A DNA stretch of 64,000 bases from Staphylococcus sp. GSSP0090. Lineage in GTDB: Bacteria; Bacillota; Bacilli; Staphylococcales; Staphylococcaceae. Both the position numbers and the translations under genes were made by a program. The notes below the pieces were generated by a model. The model saw only the letters and a program-made list of their open reading frames with translations. It ran no database searches and had not been told where the DNA came from. Positions 8,964-18,463 of the stretch are shown here, in pieces. Location: NCBI RefSeq assembly GCF_013391405.1, contig NZ_JACBFD010000003.1:124001-188000 (forward strand), written 5' to 3'. The first letter of the stretch is position 1, and each line of letters begins with the position of its first letter.

Positions 8964-11123
8964 TTAGTCGTTATTTTTAGTAATTAAATCTGAAATTGCT
9001 TTAGATGCTTTACCATTTTCTAATGAACAAAAGTCATCGTAAAACTGGTCGATTTTGTCTTTATAATCTATTGCAACTTGGTCTAGATTTTTAAGGTCTT
9101 CTGCTAATTGGTAAGGCTCTTTGTGAATCGGACCAGGTAAGTCTTTGTGATAGTCTAGGTAGAAGCCACGTAAATCTTGACCGTATTTATCTAAATCATA
9201 AGCAAAGAAGAATTGCGGACGTTTGAGAACGCCGTAATCAAACATAACAGATGAATAATCTGTAATCAGGCAGTCTGAAATTAAGTATAATTCAGAAATG
9301 TCACTATAGTTTGACACATCAATTGCAAAATCTTCGTATCCACGTAAATCTAAGGCATTAGAAATGAGATAATGCATTCTTAATAACACAACGTAGTCAT
9401 CACCGAGTTGCTTTTGTAGATTATCTAAATCAATTTGTAAATTAAATAAATATTTACCTTTTTTTACGAATTCATCATCTCGCCAAGTTGGTGCATACAT
9501 GATCACTTTTTTATCTGCAGGTAAATTTAAATTTTCTTTAATTTCTTGTATATAGGATGTGTCATTCGCGTGATTAACTAATACATCATTTCTAGGATAG
9601 CCAATCTCAAGTATTTGTTCAGGTTTCATCCAAAATGCGGTTTCAAATATTTTAGAAGAATATCTATTTGGTGACACTAAATAATCCCAGCGGCTTGTTT
9701 CTTCTCTGAAATTTCGTTTATAGTTATCCGTTGTAGTACCTGGCATGCGAATGACTTTCATATCATTGGCTAATCGTTTTAATGGTGTGCCGTGCCAATT
9801 TTGTATATATACTTGGTTAGGTTTTTTATTCAGATAAAGTGGTAATCTAGCGTTAGACACCCAATATTTAGCTTTCGAATATGCTTCGTAGTATGCTTTA
9901 GAACCTTTTTTAACTTTTTTAGCTGAACCAGGAATTTGAACTTTAGACGGGTTTTTAAAGACCCATATAAATTCATAGTTCGGATGGCGCTTCATCATAT
10001 ATTCATAGATATATTTAGGGCTATCACTGTAATTTTTACCACCAAATGCTTCAAATACAATCGTATTTGGGCTCACTTTATCTTCACTATCTGTTAATTG
10101 GTATAAAGCACGATTTTTATTTTTTCTACGTAACAAGATGCTTTTTACTAAACGGGCTTGTTTTCTAAGTTTATTTATTTTAAAAGCAGATTGACGTTTA
10201 TTTACCATAAGCATTAAAGACTCTAATATAAAGAGTGGTTTTTCATTTTTGAAAAGTGTTGGAATTAATTCTCTTGTTACTTTTGGAAGTAATTCACTGT
10301 TATGCTTATAACGGTCAGGCGTTTTTCTAGATGATGGTTCAAATGAATGTTTGTATACATTTTTCATTTTGTTTTTAATGAAAGTTTTATTTTCTTTTAA
10401 AGGCGCACGTTTAACAGAATCAGAGAAACTGTATACATACGCGTTGAACGTAATACCAAAATCTTGTTTAGATAAAGCTGGTTTCACAAATGGGTCGTAG
10501 ATTTCACCTTTAATATAGAAAGGAAAGCGACTGACGCGGACGAATCCATTTGCATATTTAATAAATTCTAAAATAAAAGACCAATCGACAAAGACGTTTA
10601 AGCCTTCATTAAATTGTAAGTTATGTCCACGTGCAATAGCAGTTTTGAACACAATATTACATACAGTCTGTTTTCTTAAAAATTGATTAGAATGTGTTTT
10701 GGTATTTAAATATTGCGTACGTACTAAATCCTGGTCAACGTATTGCGGTATATCTAGCGTAAATGCATGTATAGGTGCAATTAACGCATCGAATTGATTT
10801 AATTTCTTCATATAAAAGGATAATGCATAAGATGCCAAGTAATCATCAGAATCAATAAAGATAAAGTATGGCGCTTCTACTTCCTTCAATCCTACGTTTC
10901 TAGCATGGGCATGTCCTGTATTTTCTGGTAAATCAATTTCTTTAATTGGAATATCCCAATCTTTAAGTATTTGCGTTGCGAGTGGTTTCGATTGATCTGT
11001 TGAACCATCATTTACTAATATAAGTTCAAAATCTTGGAATCTCTGTTTTTTAAGGCTTATCAAACATCTTTCGATATAATCTTCTGAATTGTAATAAGTC
11101 ACTATGACTGATATAGACTTCAT
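8964..11123 (-). CDS. Bifunctional GT2 glycosyltransferase / CDP-glycerol glycerophosphotransferase
   Basis: A two-domain envelope enzyme of 719 residues. Residues ~1-230 are a GT-A family 2 glycosyltransferase: ISVIVTYYNSEDYIERCL, the nucleotide-binding LILVNDGSTDQS, and the DXD-like FIFIDSDDYLAS. Residues ~340-719 are a CDP-glycerol glycerophosphotransferase of the TagB/TagF type: VFEAFGGKNYSDSPKYIYE, QNWHGTPLKRLA, APTWRDDEF and the conserved ITDYSSVMFDYG. The C-terminal part would add glycerol- or ribitol-phosphate to wall teichoic acid or a teichoic-like glycan, and the N-terminal part would add a sugar. No signal peptide; probably a peripheral membrane enzyme. It stands alone, outside a tar cluster, so the polymer is unknown. 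Confidence 0.88.
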   Translation of the reverse strand: MKSISVIVTYYNSEDYIERCLISLKKQRFQDFELILVNDGSTDQSKPLATQILKDWDIPIKEIDLPENTGHAHARNVGLKEVEAPYFIFIDSDDYLASYALSFYMKKLNQFDALIAPIHAFTLDIPQYVDQDLVRTQYLNTKTHSNQFLRKQTVCNIVFKTAIARGHNLQFNEGLNVFVDWSFILEFIKYANGFVRVSRFPFYIKGEIYDPFVKPALSKQDFGITFNAYVYSFSDSVKRAPLKENKTFIKNKMKNVYKHSFEPSSRKTPDRYKHNSELLPKVTRELIPTLFKNEKPLFILESLMLMVNKRQSAFKINKLRKQARLVKSILLRRKNKNRALYQLTDSEDKVSPNTIVFEAFGGKNYSDSPKYIYEYMMKRHPNYEFIWVFKNPSKVQIPGSAKKVKKGSKAYYEAYSKAKYWVSNARLPLYLNKKPNQVYIQNWHGTPLKRLANDMKVIRMPGTTTDNYKRNFREETSRWDYLVSPNRYSSKIFETAFWMKPEQILEIGYPRNDVLVNHANDTSYIQEIKENLNLPADKKVIMYAPTWRDDEFVKKGKYLFNLQIDLDNLQKQLGDDYVVLLRMHYLISNALDLRGYEDFAIDVSNYSDISELYLISDCLITDYSSVMFDYGVLKRPQFFFAYDLDKYGQDLRGFYLDYHKDLPGPIHKEPYQLAEDLKNLDQVAIDYKDKIDQFYDDFCSLENGKASKAISDLITKNND

Positions 11124-11531
11124 TATGTACCCTCTTTTTACTGGAATTTTCTCATTATTTTCTATATAAGGTAAAATATTAACAAACTTTGTGTAATCTT
11201 TTCAACTTTGAAAACAAATTTTCTTGATTATTAAGTGCATAAAGTGTACGAATTATAATATATTTTTATTTATGCGCATATATTATTTCTAAAGCATATA
11301 TTGTAGCACGGTTATGTACTATAAAGAAAAACAAAAGGCTTCAATTTATAGGTTAAATACATTATTTACTTCTATTATATTAAAACATATTTACTAGTTT
11401 TGGAAATATAAATAATGAATATTGATGTGGAAATAAACTTATGGCCTATCGTGATTGTTGTAGTTATCTTTACTATATAAGGTACATAATGTGAATAATG
11501 TTAAAAGGTTTAAAGTTAGGAGGTGAATAGG
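11124..11531. other. Intergenic region between divergent genes
   Basis: About 400 AT-rich bases carrying the 5' regions of the glycosyltransferase and the acetyltransferase. A 21-codon hydrophobic reading frame lies at 11415-11480 but has only a weak GGAA ribosome site, so I do not call it a gene. No RNA gene seen. Confidence 0.5.
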
Positions 11532-11975
11532 GTGACCATTAGATGTGCTAAAGAGAATGAATTGAAACGGATCAACCAAGTTATACCCAAAGTATTCGAA
11601 GAAGCGATGATGGGCATGCTTAACCTATCAGATGCGTCGTTGCGTGATATGTCAAACCAGTTGTTAATGCAAGGTGCAAAGTATTACGTGCTGATTGAAG
11701 ACCATGTATTCAAAGGCTTTGTGCTTATAGATGAAAAAACAGATGATTTTATACAACAATCGTATGGCTTCATTTATGAATTATATGTCTTTGAAACTTA
11801 TAGAAGACAAGGTGTTGCTGAAAAATTAATAGATTTTGTTAATGGATATTTTAAAAGTCAGGAAATAGATGAAGTTAGATTAAATGTACATGTACAGAAT
11901 AAGGCTAAATTATTATATGAAAAAATGGGTTTTCAAGAGCGGAATGTGACAATGTCTATGAATTTTAAAAAATGA
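11532..11975 (+). CDS. GNAT family N-acetyltransferase
   Basis: Predicted acetyl-CoA-dependent acetyltransferase of about 147 residues. The acetyl-CoA pyrophosphate loop is visible as ETYRRQGVAEKLIDF, preceded by the strand YGFIYELYVFE and followed by VRLNVHVQNKAKLLYEKMGFQE, the usual C-terminal pattern. The GTG at 11532 has AGGAGGTG five to eight bases upstream; an earlier in-frame GTG at 11523 overlaps that ribosome site and is rejected. It stands alone. The acceptor, whether amino acid, peptide, polyamine or antibiotic, cannot be read from sequence. Confidence 0.85.
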   Translation: MTIRCAKENELKRINQVIPKVFEEAMMGMLNLSDASLRDMSNQLLMQGAKYYVLIEDHVFKGFVLIDEKTDDFIQQSYGFIYELYVFETYRRQGVAEKLIDFVNGYFKSQEIDEVRLNVHVQNKAKLLYEKMGFQERNVTMSMNFKK

Positions 11976-12105
11976 AACTAATTTTATAATGGGATATATT
12001 CGAAATAATTTATTTTTTATTGCTTTTTATAAACAAATGATTTGTAATTATAGTTAAATTGAGTATAATTTGATTTTGTTAAAAATGATTAAGGAGAAAT
12101 AGCAA

Positions 12106-12732
12106 ATGATAAATAATAATTTTGAAGAAATTCTGATGAATAGAAAGTCTGTAAAAGTATTTGATGAGCAAGTGAAAATACCGAAAGCAGAAATGGATGA
12201 AATGATTAAAAAAGCAACGACAGCACCATCATCTGTTAATATGCAACCATGGCGTTTTTTAGTAGTTGAAAGTGATGAAGGTAAAGAGACATTACGTCCA
12301 CTTATTCGTTTTAACACGCGTCAAAATGATACGTCAGCGGCAATGGTCGTTATTTTCGGTGATATGAAGAGCCAAACATATGGTGAAGATATCTATACGA
12401 ATGCAGTTAAACAAGGTCTAATGCCAGAAGAAGTAAAAAATGAAATGTTAGAAAAGGTCATACCATTATATGATAATGCACCCAAAGCACAAATGAATGA
12501 TATCGTGAAAATTGATAGTAGCTTAGCGGCAATGCAATTTATGCTTGTTGCGAAAGCACATGGCTATGATACAAACCCAATTGGTGGATTTGAAAGTGAT
12601 CAAATCGCAGATGCATTTGGTATAGATTCAGAACGCTATGTGCCAGTATTAATTGTTGCGATTGGTAAAGCTAAAAATCCAGCACATGGTTCATATAGAT
12701 TACCTACAGAGACAGTTACGAAATACGTTTAA
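12106..12732 (+). CDS. Nitroreductase family protein
   Basis: FMN-dependent NAD(P)H oxidoreductase of 208 residues. The N-terminal MNRKSVKVFDEQ and TTAPSSVNMQPWRFLVVES carry the RxS and SSxNxQPW FMN-binding patterns of the family; the C-terminal part has GYDTNPIGGFESDQIADAFGI and VPVLIVAIGKA. These enzymes reduce nitroaromatics and quinones in vitro; the physiological substrate is generally not known. A good AAGGAG precedes the ATG. Monocistronic with a terminator. Confidence 0.88.
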   Translation: MINNNFEEILMNRKSVKVFDEQVKIPKAEMDEMIKKATTAPSSVNMQPWRFLVVESDEGKETLRPLIRFNTRQNDTSAAMVVIFGDMKSQTYGEDIYTNAVKQGLMPEEVKNEMLEKVIPLYDNAPKAQMNDIVKIDSSLAAMQFMLVAKAHGYDTNPIGGFESDQIADAFGIDSERYVPVLIVAIGKAKNPAHGSYRLPTETVTKYV

Positions 12733-12743
12733 TATATAGTGAA

Positions 12744-12775
12744 AGACATTTTCGAATCTTGAAAATGTCTTTTTT
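12744..12775 (+). terminator. Terminator of the nitroreductase gene
   Basis: Perfect stem AGACATTTTC / GAAAATGTCT, seven-base loop, T6. Confidence 0.9.
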
Positions 12776-12879
12776 CGATTTTATTTTTATAAAATAGTAT
12801 CTATGTCTATAACTTTATTGAATTTTGCACATATAAAAATTACAATAAATTTAGCGAGCTTAGACAAGGGTGTGATTTT

Positions 12880-14022
12880 ATGTGGAAATATGGCAGCGTA
12901 TTATGTATATCAGTGCTCTGTTTTTTAGTATTGTTTATTAGCTGTTTGAATGAAAGAGAAAATTTAACAAATCAATTATCTTTTTATGCAGTAGGTGATA
13001 ATTTAATTCATCCAGTCGTTTATCAAGATGCTTTGCAAAATAATGGACAATTTAACTTTAAACCAATGTATGATCATTTAAAAGAAGATATACAATCTGC
13101 AGATATTTCATATATTAACCAAGAATCACCTATAGGCGGAGATGAAAGAGGTTTATCTGGGTTTAAACAATTTAATACGCCAGAAGCCATTGCGCCAAAT
13201 TTAGTGGACATAGGGTTTAATGTAGTCAATGGATCTAACAATCATGCTTTAGATCAGGGAACTGCAGGATTAGAAAATGAAATAGATTTGTGGAAACAAT
13301 TTGAGTCTATTTTCTATTTTGGGACATTTAATTCACAAAAGGAACGTGATTCGATTCCAATCGTTGAGAAAAATGGAATTAAAATGGCAATGCTGAGTTA
13401 TACATATGGAACGAATGATATTCCTAAAGCATACCCCTATCAAATTAATTATTTTAATGAAAAGCAAATCAGAAAAGATATAGCAAAGGCAAAAGAAAAA
13501 AGTGATGCTGTCATTGTATCAGCACACTGGGGGAATGAAGGTAAGCAAAAACCCAATGCCAAACAGAAAAGATACGCTAAAGTATTTGCTGATGCAGGCG
13601 CAGACGTCGTATTAGGTACACACCCACATGTCATACAACCGATTAAATGGGTGGAAGGACAAGATGACCATAAAACATTAGTTGCTTATTCCCTGGGAAA
13701 TTTTCTAAATGGACAAGCTACTGGTAATGAAAAAAATATATTAGGTGGTAATATACGTTTTAATTTGGAAAAAAATCCTAAAGGTGTTCAAGTCAAACAA
13801 GTTAAATGGCAATCATTGGTGACACATTATGATTTAGGTAACGATGATATGAATCCCAAACCTCAAAATTTTAAAATGTATCCATTAGATTATTATAAAG
13901 ATCAAGTGGCACAAACGCATGCTTTAAATAATGAAGAGAATATGGAAGTCTCACGTCAGAGACTCGTAGATATTACGAAAGATGTTATTGATAATCAATA
14001 TTTAGATGAACATAGTTATTAA
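12880..14022 (+). CDS. CapA/PgsA-like metallophosphatase-fold protein
   Basis: Exported protein of 380 residues in the CapA family, which in other bacteria takes part in poly-gamma-glutamate capsule synthesis. Residues ~5-22 form a hydrophobic segment ending in LFISC, which may be a lipobox or just a membrane anchor. The metallophosphatase-like fold shows YAVGDNLIHPVVY, DISYINQESPIGG, GFNVVNGSNNHALDQG, VIVSAHWGNEG and GADVVLGTHPHVIQPI, with the metal-binding histidines present. No capB or capC neighbours are present, so a full capsule pathway at this site is not supported. Alternative roles include wall glycan or teichoic acid turnover. Confidence 0.82.
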   Translation: MWKYGSVLCISVLCFLVLFISCLNERENLTNQLSFYAVGDNLIHPVVYQDALQNNGQFNFKPMYDHLKEDIQSADISYINQESPIGGDERGLSGFKQFNTPEAIAPNLVDIGFNVVNGSNNHALDQGTAGLENEIDLWKQFESIFYFGTFNSQKERDSIPIVEKNGIKMAMLSYTYGTNDIPKAYPYQINYFNEKQIRKDIAKAKEKSDAVIVSAHWGNEGKQKPNAKQKRYAKVFADAGADVVLGTHPHVIQPIKWVEGQDDHKTLVAYSLGNFLNGQATGNEKNILGGNIRFNLEKNPKGVQVKQVKWQSLVTHYDLGNDDMNPKPQNFKMYPLDYYKDQVAQTHALNNEENMEVSRQRLVDITKDVIDNQYLDEHSY

Positions 14023-14037
14023 TAAATGAAAAGTCAA

Positions 14038-14088
14038 ACAGCTTCCTTCAGTTTGTACACGATATGTGCAACAGAAGGAAGCTGTTTT
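14038..14088. terminator. Bidirectional terminator between convergent genes
   Basis: Stem ACAGCTTCCTTC / GAAGGAAGCTGT with T-rich flanks on both strands, between the stops of the capA-like gene and the nucleoside hydrolase gene. Confidence 0.85.
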
Positions 14089-14094
14089 CATATA

Positions 14095-15036
14095 TTATGA
14101 TATAACTTTTTTAGCTAAATCTGTAATGTATTTGAAGAAAGCATCGTGTGCGACGTCATCGACGACTGAAATGGTTCTACCGTTCACATCATCTATATAA
14201 GTTTGTCCTTGACTCGGTCCATCAGTAAAAACATTAACATTTAACTTACGTTGATGTACTAATTCAGGTTTACCTACATATGCAGTTGTTAATACATCCC
14301 ATAAGAAATAAGTGGAGTTCGTTTGGAAATGCGTTAATGGAGGTACCGCTGCGTAACTGACCCCTAAGAAGTCAACACCTGGATAGTGTCGTTCGTTTGC
14401 CCAAGCTTGCCTGATGTCCCATGTGAGTGGTACACGATTTGTACTTTCCAATGCGATCATCTCTATTTTTATATTTGTGTCAAAGATAGTTTTAACTGCT
14501 TCTGGATCCCAAAAAGCATTCCATTCTGCAGTACCATCATGTTCAGGTTCTTCAACATTTCCTTTTTCTAAAAATGTACCACCCATCCAAACTAAACGTT
14601 CAATTTTATTAACAATGGTAGGCTCAACTGACACAGCTTTAGCTAAATCCGTTAATGGTCCAGTAAACAGTAAAGTTACTGGCGTATGACTATGTTGTAA
14701 TTTTTTAATAATATCTTGATATGCATCGTGTTCAAGTAGATTTGAATGACCTTGATTAGGTTCATTTAAAATAGGTAAAGCATCCATAAAGAATGCATGC
14801 ATACGCCAATCTTTAGGGAATGGATTTTTACCACGTTGTTTCGAAGCAGCGACATGGATGGGTTGCTTGCTAAAACGGTTTATAATTTTTTGAGATGCAC
14901 TTGCTGCAGGTTCGACATAGCTATCAGCACCAATTGCACTGACACCGATAAGTGATACATCATCCATATGTAGTAACAGAAATAGAGAAATTAAATCATC
15001 GACACCACCGTCATGATTAAAATAAATTTGTTTCAT
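14095..15036 (-). CDS. Nucleoside hydrolase (IUNH family)
   Basis: Hydrolyses the N-glycosidic bond of ribonucleosides for salvage; cytosolic, 313 residues. The calcium-binding N-terminal motif appears as FNHDGGVDDLISLFLLL, a variant of the common DTDPGIDD. Also visible are VTLLFTGPLTDLAKAV, RLVWMGGTF, AEWNAFWDPEAVKTIF and the C-terminal VDDVAHDAFFKYI. The variant first motif keeps the paired aspartates. Base preference is not clear. A good CGGAGG precedes the ATG. It is divergent from the MFS porter at 15269, which may import a related compound, but nothing proves this link. Confidence 0.88.
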   Translation of the reverse strand: MKQIYFNHDGGVDDLISLFLLLHMDDVSLIGVSAIGADSYVEPAASASQKIINRFSKQPIHVAASKQRGKNPFPKDWRMHAFFMDALPILNEPNQGHSNLLEHDAYQDIIKKLQHSHTPVTLLFTGPLTDLAKAVSVEPTIVNKIERLVWMGGTFLEKGNVEEPEHDGTAEWNAFWDPEAVKTIFDTNIKIEMIALESTNRVPLTWDIRQAWANERHYPGVDFLGVSYAAVPPLTHFQTNSTYFLWDVLTTAYVGKPELVHQRKLNVNVFTDGPSQGQTYIDDVNGRTISVVDDVAHDAFFKYITDLAKKVIS

Positions 15037-15268
15037 AAAATAGCCTCCGTTTCATTTTGTAATACGATTATATCAAAAGTGAATCATAGTCATACAATAC
15101 TGGTAATAAGCGCACAAAATAACGTTGCATTTAATAATTTTCAAAAACATTTTAAAAGAAATTGTTTTTGGAAATTAAAAAATAACTAAATATAACTTAT
15201 AAGTGTTTATAACTTAATACATAGGTTATGTTATATAAATAGAAACAATTTAAGGGGTGTTTTTATTT

Positions 15269-16666
15269 GTGAAATTTAAAAAAGAGAAAGTTAACAGAGT
15301 AGATTCTGATCAGGCCAAAAAAGGTGTTGTAGCCACAGGGATTGGTAATGCAATAGAATGGTTTGATTTTGGATTATATGCACAATTAGCTGTGATATTA
15401 AGTGCAAATTTCTTTGGGAATTTACCACAAGAAATGCAAATTGTTTCAACATTTGCGGTATTTGCCTTTGCTTTTATAGTGAGACCAATCGGCGGTATAT
15501 TTTTTAGTCACTTAGGTGATAAGTACGGGCGTAAAATTGTTTTATCGACAACGATATTACTTATGGCGGCATCGACATTGATGCTCGGGCTATTACCCAC
15601 ACAAGATCAAATTGGTATTTGGGCACCTATATTATTACTAGTTGTTCGTATGATTCAGTCATTTTCTACAGGTGGTGAGTATGCAGGTGCAATGACTTAT
15701 ATTGCAGAAACGGCTCCTGATAAGACACGAGGTAAATTAGGAAGTGGATTAGAAATTGGGACACTTGCTGGTAATATCATGGCAGCTATCTTAGCAGGAC
15801 TGATGTATTCATTACTAAGTGATCAACAAATGGCTGATTGGGGTTGGAGAATTCCATTTATTTTAGCTGCACCATTAGGTATTATTGGTATTATCTTACG
15901 TTCAAGCCTAGATGAAAGTCCAGCATACGAATCTACATTAGAAGAACAAGAGGAATTAGAATATTCTTATTTAGATATTTTTAAATATTATTGGAAAGAT
16001 GTTGTCGTTTGTTTCACTGGCGTCGCGTTCTTGAATGTAGCGAATTATATGGTACTGTCCTATATGCCATCTTTCTTGAATTCAACTATCAATTTAGGTG
16101 GAACGATGGGCTCGATACTGAGTACGATAACTATGTTAATTATGATACCAGCAGTATTTTTCTTTGGTTGGTATAGTGACAAAGTTGGTAACAAACGCAC
16201 GATTATATTCGGTTTAGCAGGATTTAGTTTATTCTCAGTACTTGCATTTTGGCTAATGAGTATACCAATGATTCCATTTGTTATACTTGGATTGTTTATC
16301 ATCGCATTATTTATGTCAACATTTGAAGGTGTTATGCCATCCTTATTACCTAGTATGTTCCATACAAAGGTTAGGTTACGTACATTATCACTTGTTTATA
16401 ATATTGGTGCTGCAGTATTTGGTGGTTTAACACCTTTTATACTCTCAACGTTAGTAGAAACAACAGGCCAACAAATTGCACCATCTTATTATTTGATGTT
16501 TATTAATGTTGTTGGACTCATTATTTTTATAACAATGTTTAAATCGACCTCGAATAAATCTCTTAGAGGTTCTTATCCAAATGTCGAAACACAAGAGGAT
16601 TATGATCATGTAGTAAAAAATCCAAAAGATGCATTATGGTGGGAAGATGAAGTTAGAAAGGATTAA
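15269..16666 (+). CDS. MFS transporter, ProP/KgtP-like metabolite:H+ symporter
   Basis: Twelve-helix major facilitator of about 466 residues. The ATGIGNAIEWFDFGLYAQ opening and the loop HLGDKYGRKIVL are hallmarks of the metabolite:H+ symporter family that includes ProP (proline/betaine), KgtP (oxoglutarate) and ShiA. A second half-motif, GWYSDKVGNKRTI, follows around residue 300. The GTG at 15269 lies nine bases after AAGGGGTG and gives MKFKKEK; the in-frame codon at 15257 overlaps the ribosome site. The substrate cannot be assigned; proline or betaine uptake is plausible given the betaine genes nearby. Confidence 0.85.
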   Translation: MKFKKEKVNRVDSDQAKKGVVATGIGNAIEWFDFGLYAQLAVILSANFFGNLPQEMQIVSTFAVFAFAFIVRPIGGIFFSHLGDKYGRKIVLSTTILLMAASTLMLGLLPTQDQIGIWAPILLLVVRMIQSFSTGGEYAGAMTYIAETAPDKTRGKLGSGLEIGTLAGNIMAAILAGLMYSLLSDQQMADWGWRIPFILAAPLGIIGIILRSSLDESPAYESTLEEQEELEYSYLDIFKYYWKDVVVCFTGVAFLNVANYMVLSYMPSFLNSTINLGGTMGSILSTITMLIMIPAVFFFGWYSDKVGNKRTIIFGLAGFSLFSVLAFWLMSIPMIPFVILGLFIIALFMSTFEGVMPSLLPSMFHTKVRLRTLSLVYNIGAAVFGGLTPFILSTLVETTGQQIAPSYYLMFINVVGLIIFITMFKSTSNKSLRGSYPNVETQEDYDHVVKNPKDALWWEDEVRKD

Positions 16667-16676
16667 ATATAAGATT

Positions 16677-16715
16677 AAGTAGTTGTCGTGATTAAGAATG
16701 ACAACTACTTTTTAT
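16677..16715 (+). terminator. Terminator of the MFS gene
   Basis: Perfect stem AAGTAGTTGTC / GACAACTACTT followed by TTTTA. Confidence 0.88.
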
Positions 16716-16907
16716 TTTGAAAAATTTAAGATTAACCTATCATGAAGGACTACATTGAGCATCATTGTATTTTTAGACAAATAATAAATATTATATTTAT
16801 TATTAAAAAAGATGTAAAAAATGTTAGAAATTTAGAATTAGTTAATTAATTATAAATGTTTTGTGCTATTATAAAAGAAATTAAAAATTAAGGGGAGGTA
16901 GAACGAT

Positions 16908-18413
16908 ATGTCTAAGACAGTGAAGATTGTTATAGCAGTCGTTATTGGGGTACTACTTATTTGTGGCATTGGGGGAGCAGCAGCATATTACATCACAAAG
17001 AACACACCTAAAAATACGTACTTATTAAGTGAACAGGAAACAGCAAAGCAACTGAAAGCATATGGTGAAGACAGGTTTGAAAATGAATTTGAATTTCAAG
17101 ATAAGATGAAAGATGAGTCGTATTTAATTAATCTCAATGCAAGTGCAGATGTACCAGAAGCACTACTTAAATCATCGGACATACCAAAATCTGTTGTAGA
17201 TGCTTCAAAATTAGGATTCAAAGTGGGACATGATCCTGATAAACAGCATTCAATTATCGCTTTAACACCTACAGTCGCAGATAATGAAATTGGGGAATTT
17301 CAATGGGCTGCAGATAAGCAAAATCAATATTATGCTGCACCAGTTTTAGACGATGTTTACAAAGCTAAAAATAATGAACTTGTCGATGTGTATAAAAAAA
17401 TTACTGGGGAAACAACAAGCGTTGATGGAGAAAATAGTGGTATTACAAATGATTCATTAAATTTAAACTCATTGTTATCTGGTACACAAATATCTCAAGA
17501 TAAAATTGATGATATTAGCAAGAAATATAGCGAAGTGATTACAGATAAATTAGACGATGATAATTTCGAAAAAGATGATGCAACGATTAAAGTAGATGGT
17601 AAGGATAAAGATGTTAAAAAAGTATCTATGAACATTAGTAAAGGTGAAACAAAAGCCATCTTAACAGCAATTTTAGAAAAAGCTAAAAAAGACAAAGATA
17701 TTAAAACAATTGCAGAAGACCAATTTAATGCGAAAGACTATAAAAAAGCATTAGATGATACTTTAAAAGAAGTGAAAGATACAGATAAAGCAGAATTTCC
17801 AAGTGTTAAAGCAATTATATGGGAAGATGATAATCAGATTCTGAAACGTGATTTAACGATGAAAGATGAAGATGGTTCAACAGTGAAATTAAATGGAACA
17901 AGTCAGCTTGATGATGATAACTTAATGATTGATTATAAATTAACAGCAGATGACGATCAAACCGTAGCATTGAAAGGTAAGTCGACTAAAAAAGACGATC
18001 AATATAAAGATAATTATAAAGTGACGTTTGATGATGGCTACCAAGCGTCAGATGCAACGTTAACAAATACAGAAACGCAAGATGGAGATAAGCGTAATGA
18101 CAAAGGTCAGATTAAAATCAATGCTAACTATGATGAAACAACGATTGATTTTAATAATAAACTAGAAACAGACACCAAAAATAATACACAAAAACAAGAT
18201 CTTTCATTATCAACTGATATAGATAATGAAACAGTCATGATTAATATTAAAGGTGACACGAAACTTAAAGAAGACATTAAATTTAAAAAAGCAAATGCGC
18301 AAGATTTAAACACGATGTCAAATAGTGACTTTAGAAAACTGCAACGAGAAATTTCTAAGCATACGGAAGATATTGTGAAAGATGTTGCAAAAGATATTAA
18401 GGATAAAAAATAA
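16908..18413 (+). CDS. Exported membrane-anchored protein of unknown function, ABC operon
   Basis: I do not recognise a characterised family. The 501-residue product has one N-terminal membrane segment (residues ~5-27, VKIVIAVVIGVLLICGIGG) and a ~470-residue outside portion rich in Lys and Asp. After the anchor comes TPKNTYLLSEQETAKQL; the middle carries a long low-complexity Asp/Lys stretch; the C-terminal third alternates charged and polar residues in repeated beta-like segments (DGYQASDATLTNTETQDGD, DNETVMINIKGDT). The ribosome site AGGGGAGG is strong. It is followed after 50 bases by two ABC-2 permeases and an ATPase, so it probably acts with that exporter, as a substrate receptor, chaperone or cargo. 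Confidence 0.75.
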   Translation: MSKTVKIVIAVVIGVLLICGIGGAAAYYITKNTPKNTYLLSEQETAKQLKAYGEDRFENEFEFQDKMKDESYLINLNASADVPEALLKSSDIPKSVVDASKLGFKVGHDPDKQHSIIALTPTVADNEIGEFQWAADKQNQYYAAPVLDDVYKAKNNELVDVYKKITGETTSVDGENSGITNDSLNLNSLLSGTQISQDKIDDISKKYSEVITDKLDDDNFEKDDATIKVDGKDKDVKKVSMNISKGETKAILTAILEKAKKDKDIKTIAEDQFNAKDYKKALDDTLKEVKDTDKAEFPSVKAIIWEDDNQILKRDLTMKDEDGSTVKLNGTSQLDDDNLMIDYKLTADDDQTVALKGKSTKKDDQYKDNYKVTFDDGYQASDATLTNTETQDGDKRNDKGQIKINANYDETTIDFNNKLETDTKNNTQKQDLSLSTDIDNETVMINIKGDTKLKEDIKFKKANAQDLNTMSNSDFRKLQREISKHTEDIVKDVAKDIKDKK

Positions 18414-18463
18414 ATATAATGTAATTAATAAATGAGCACATTAATGGAGAGAGGAGTGATTAA

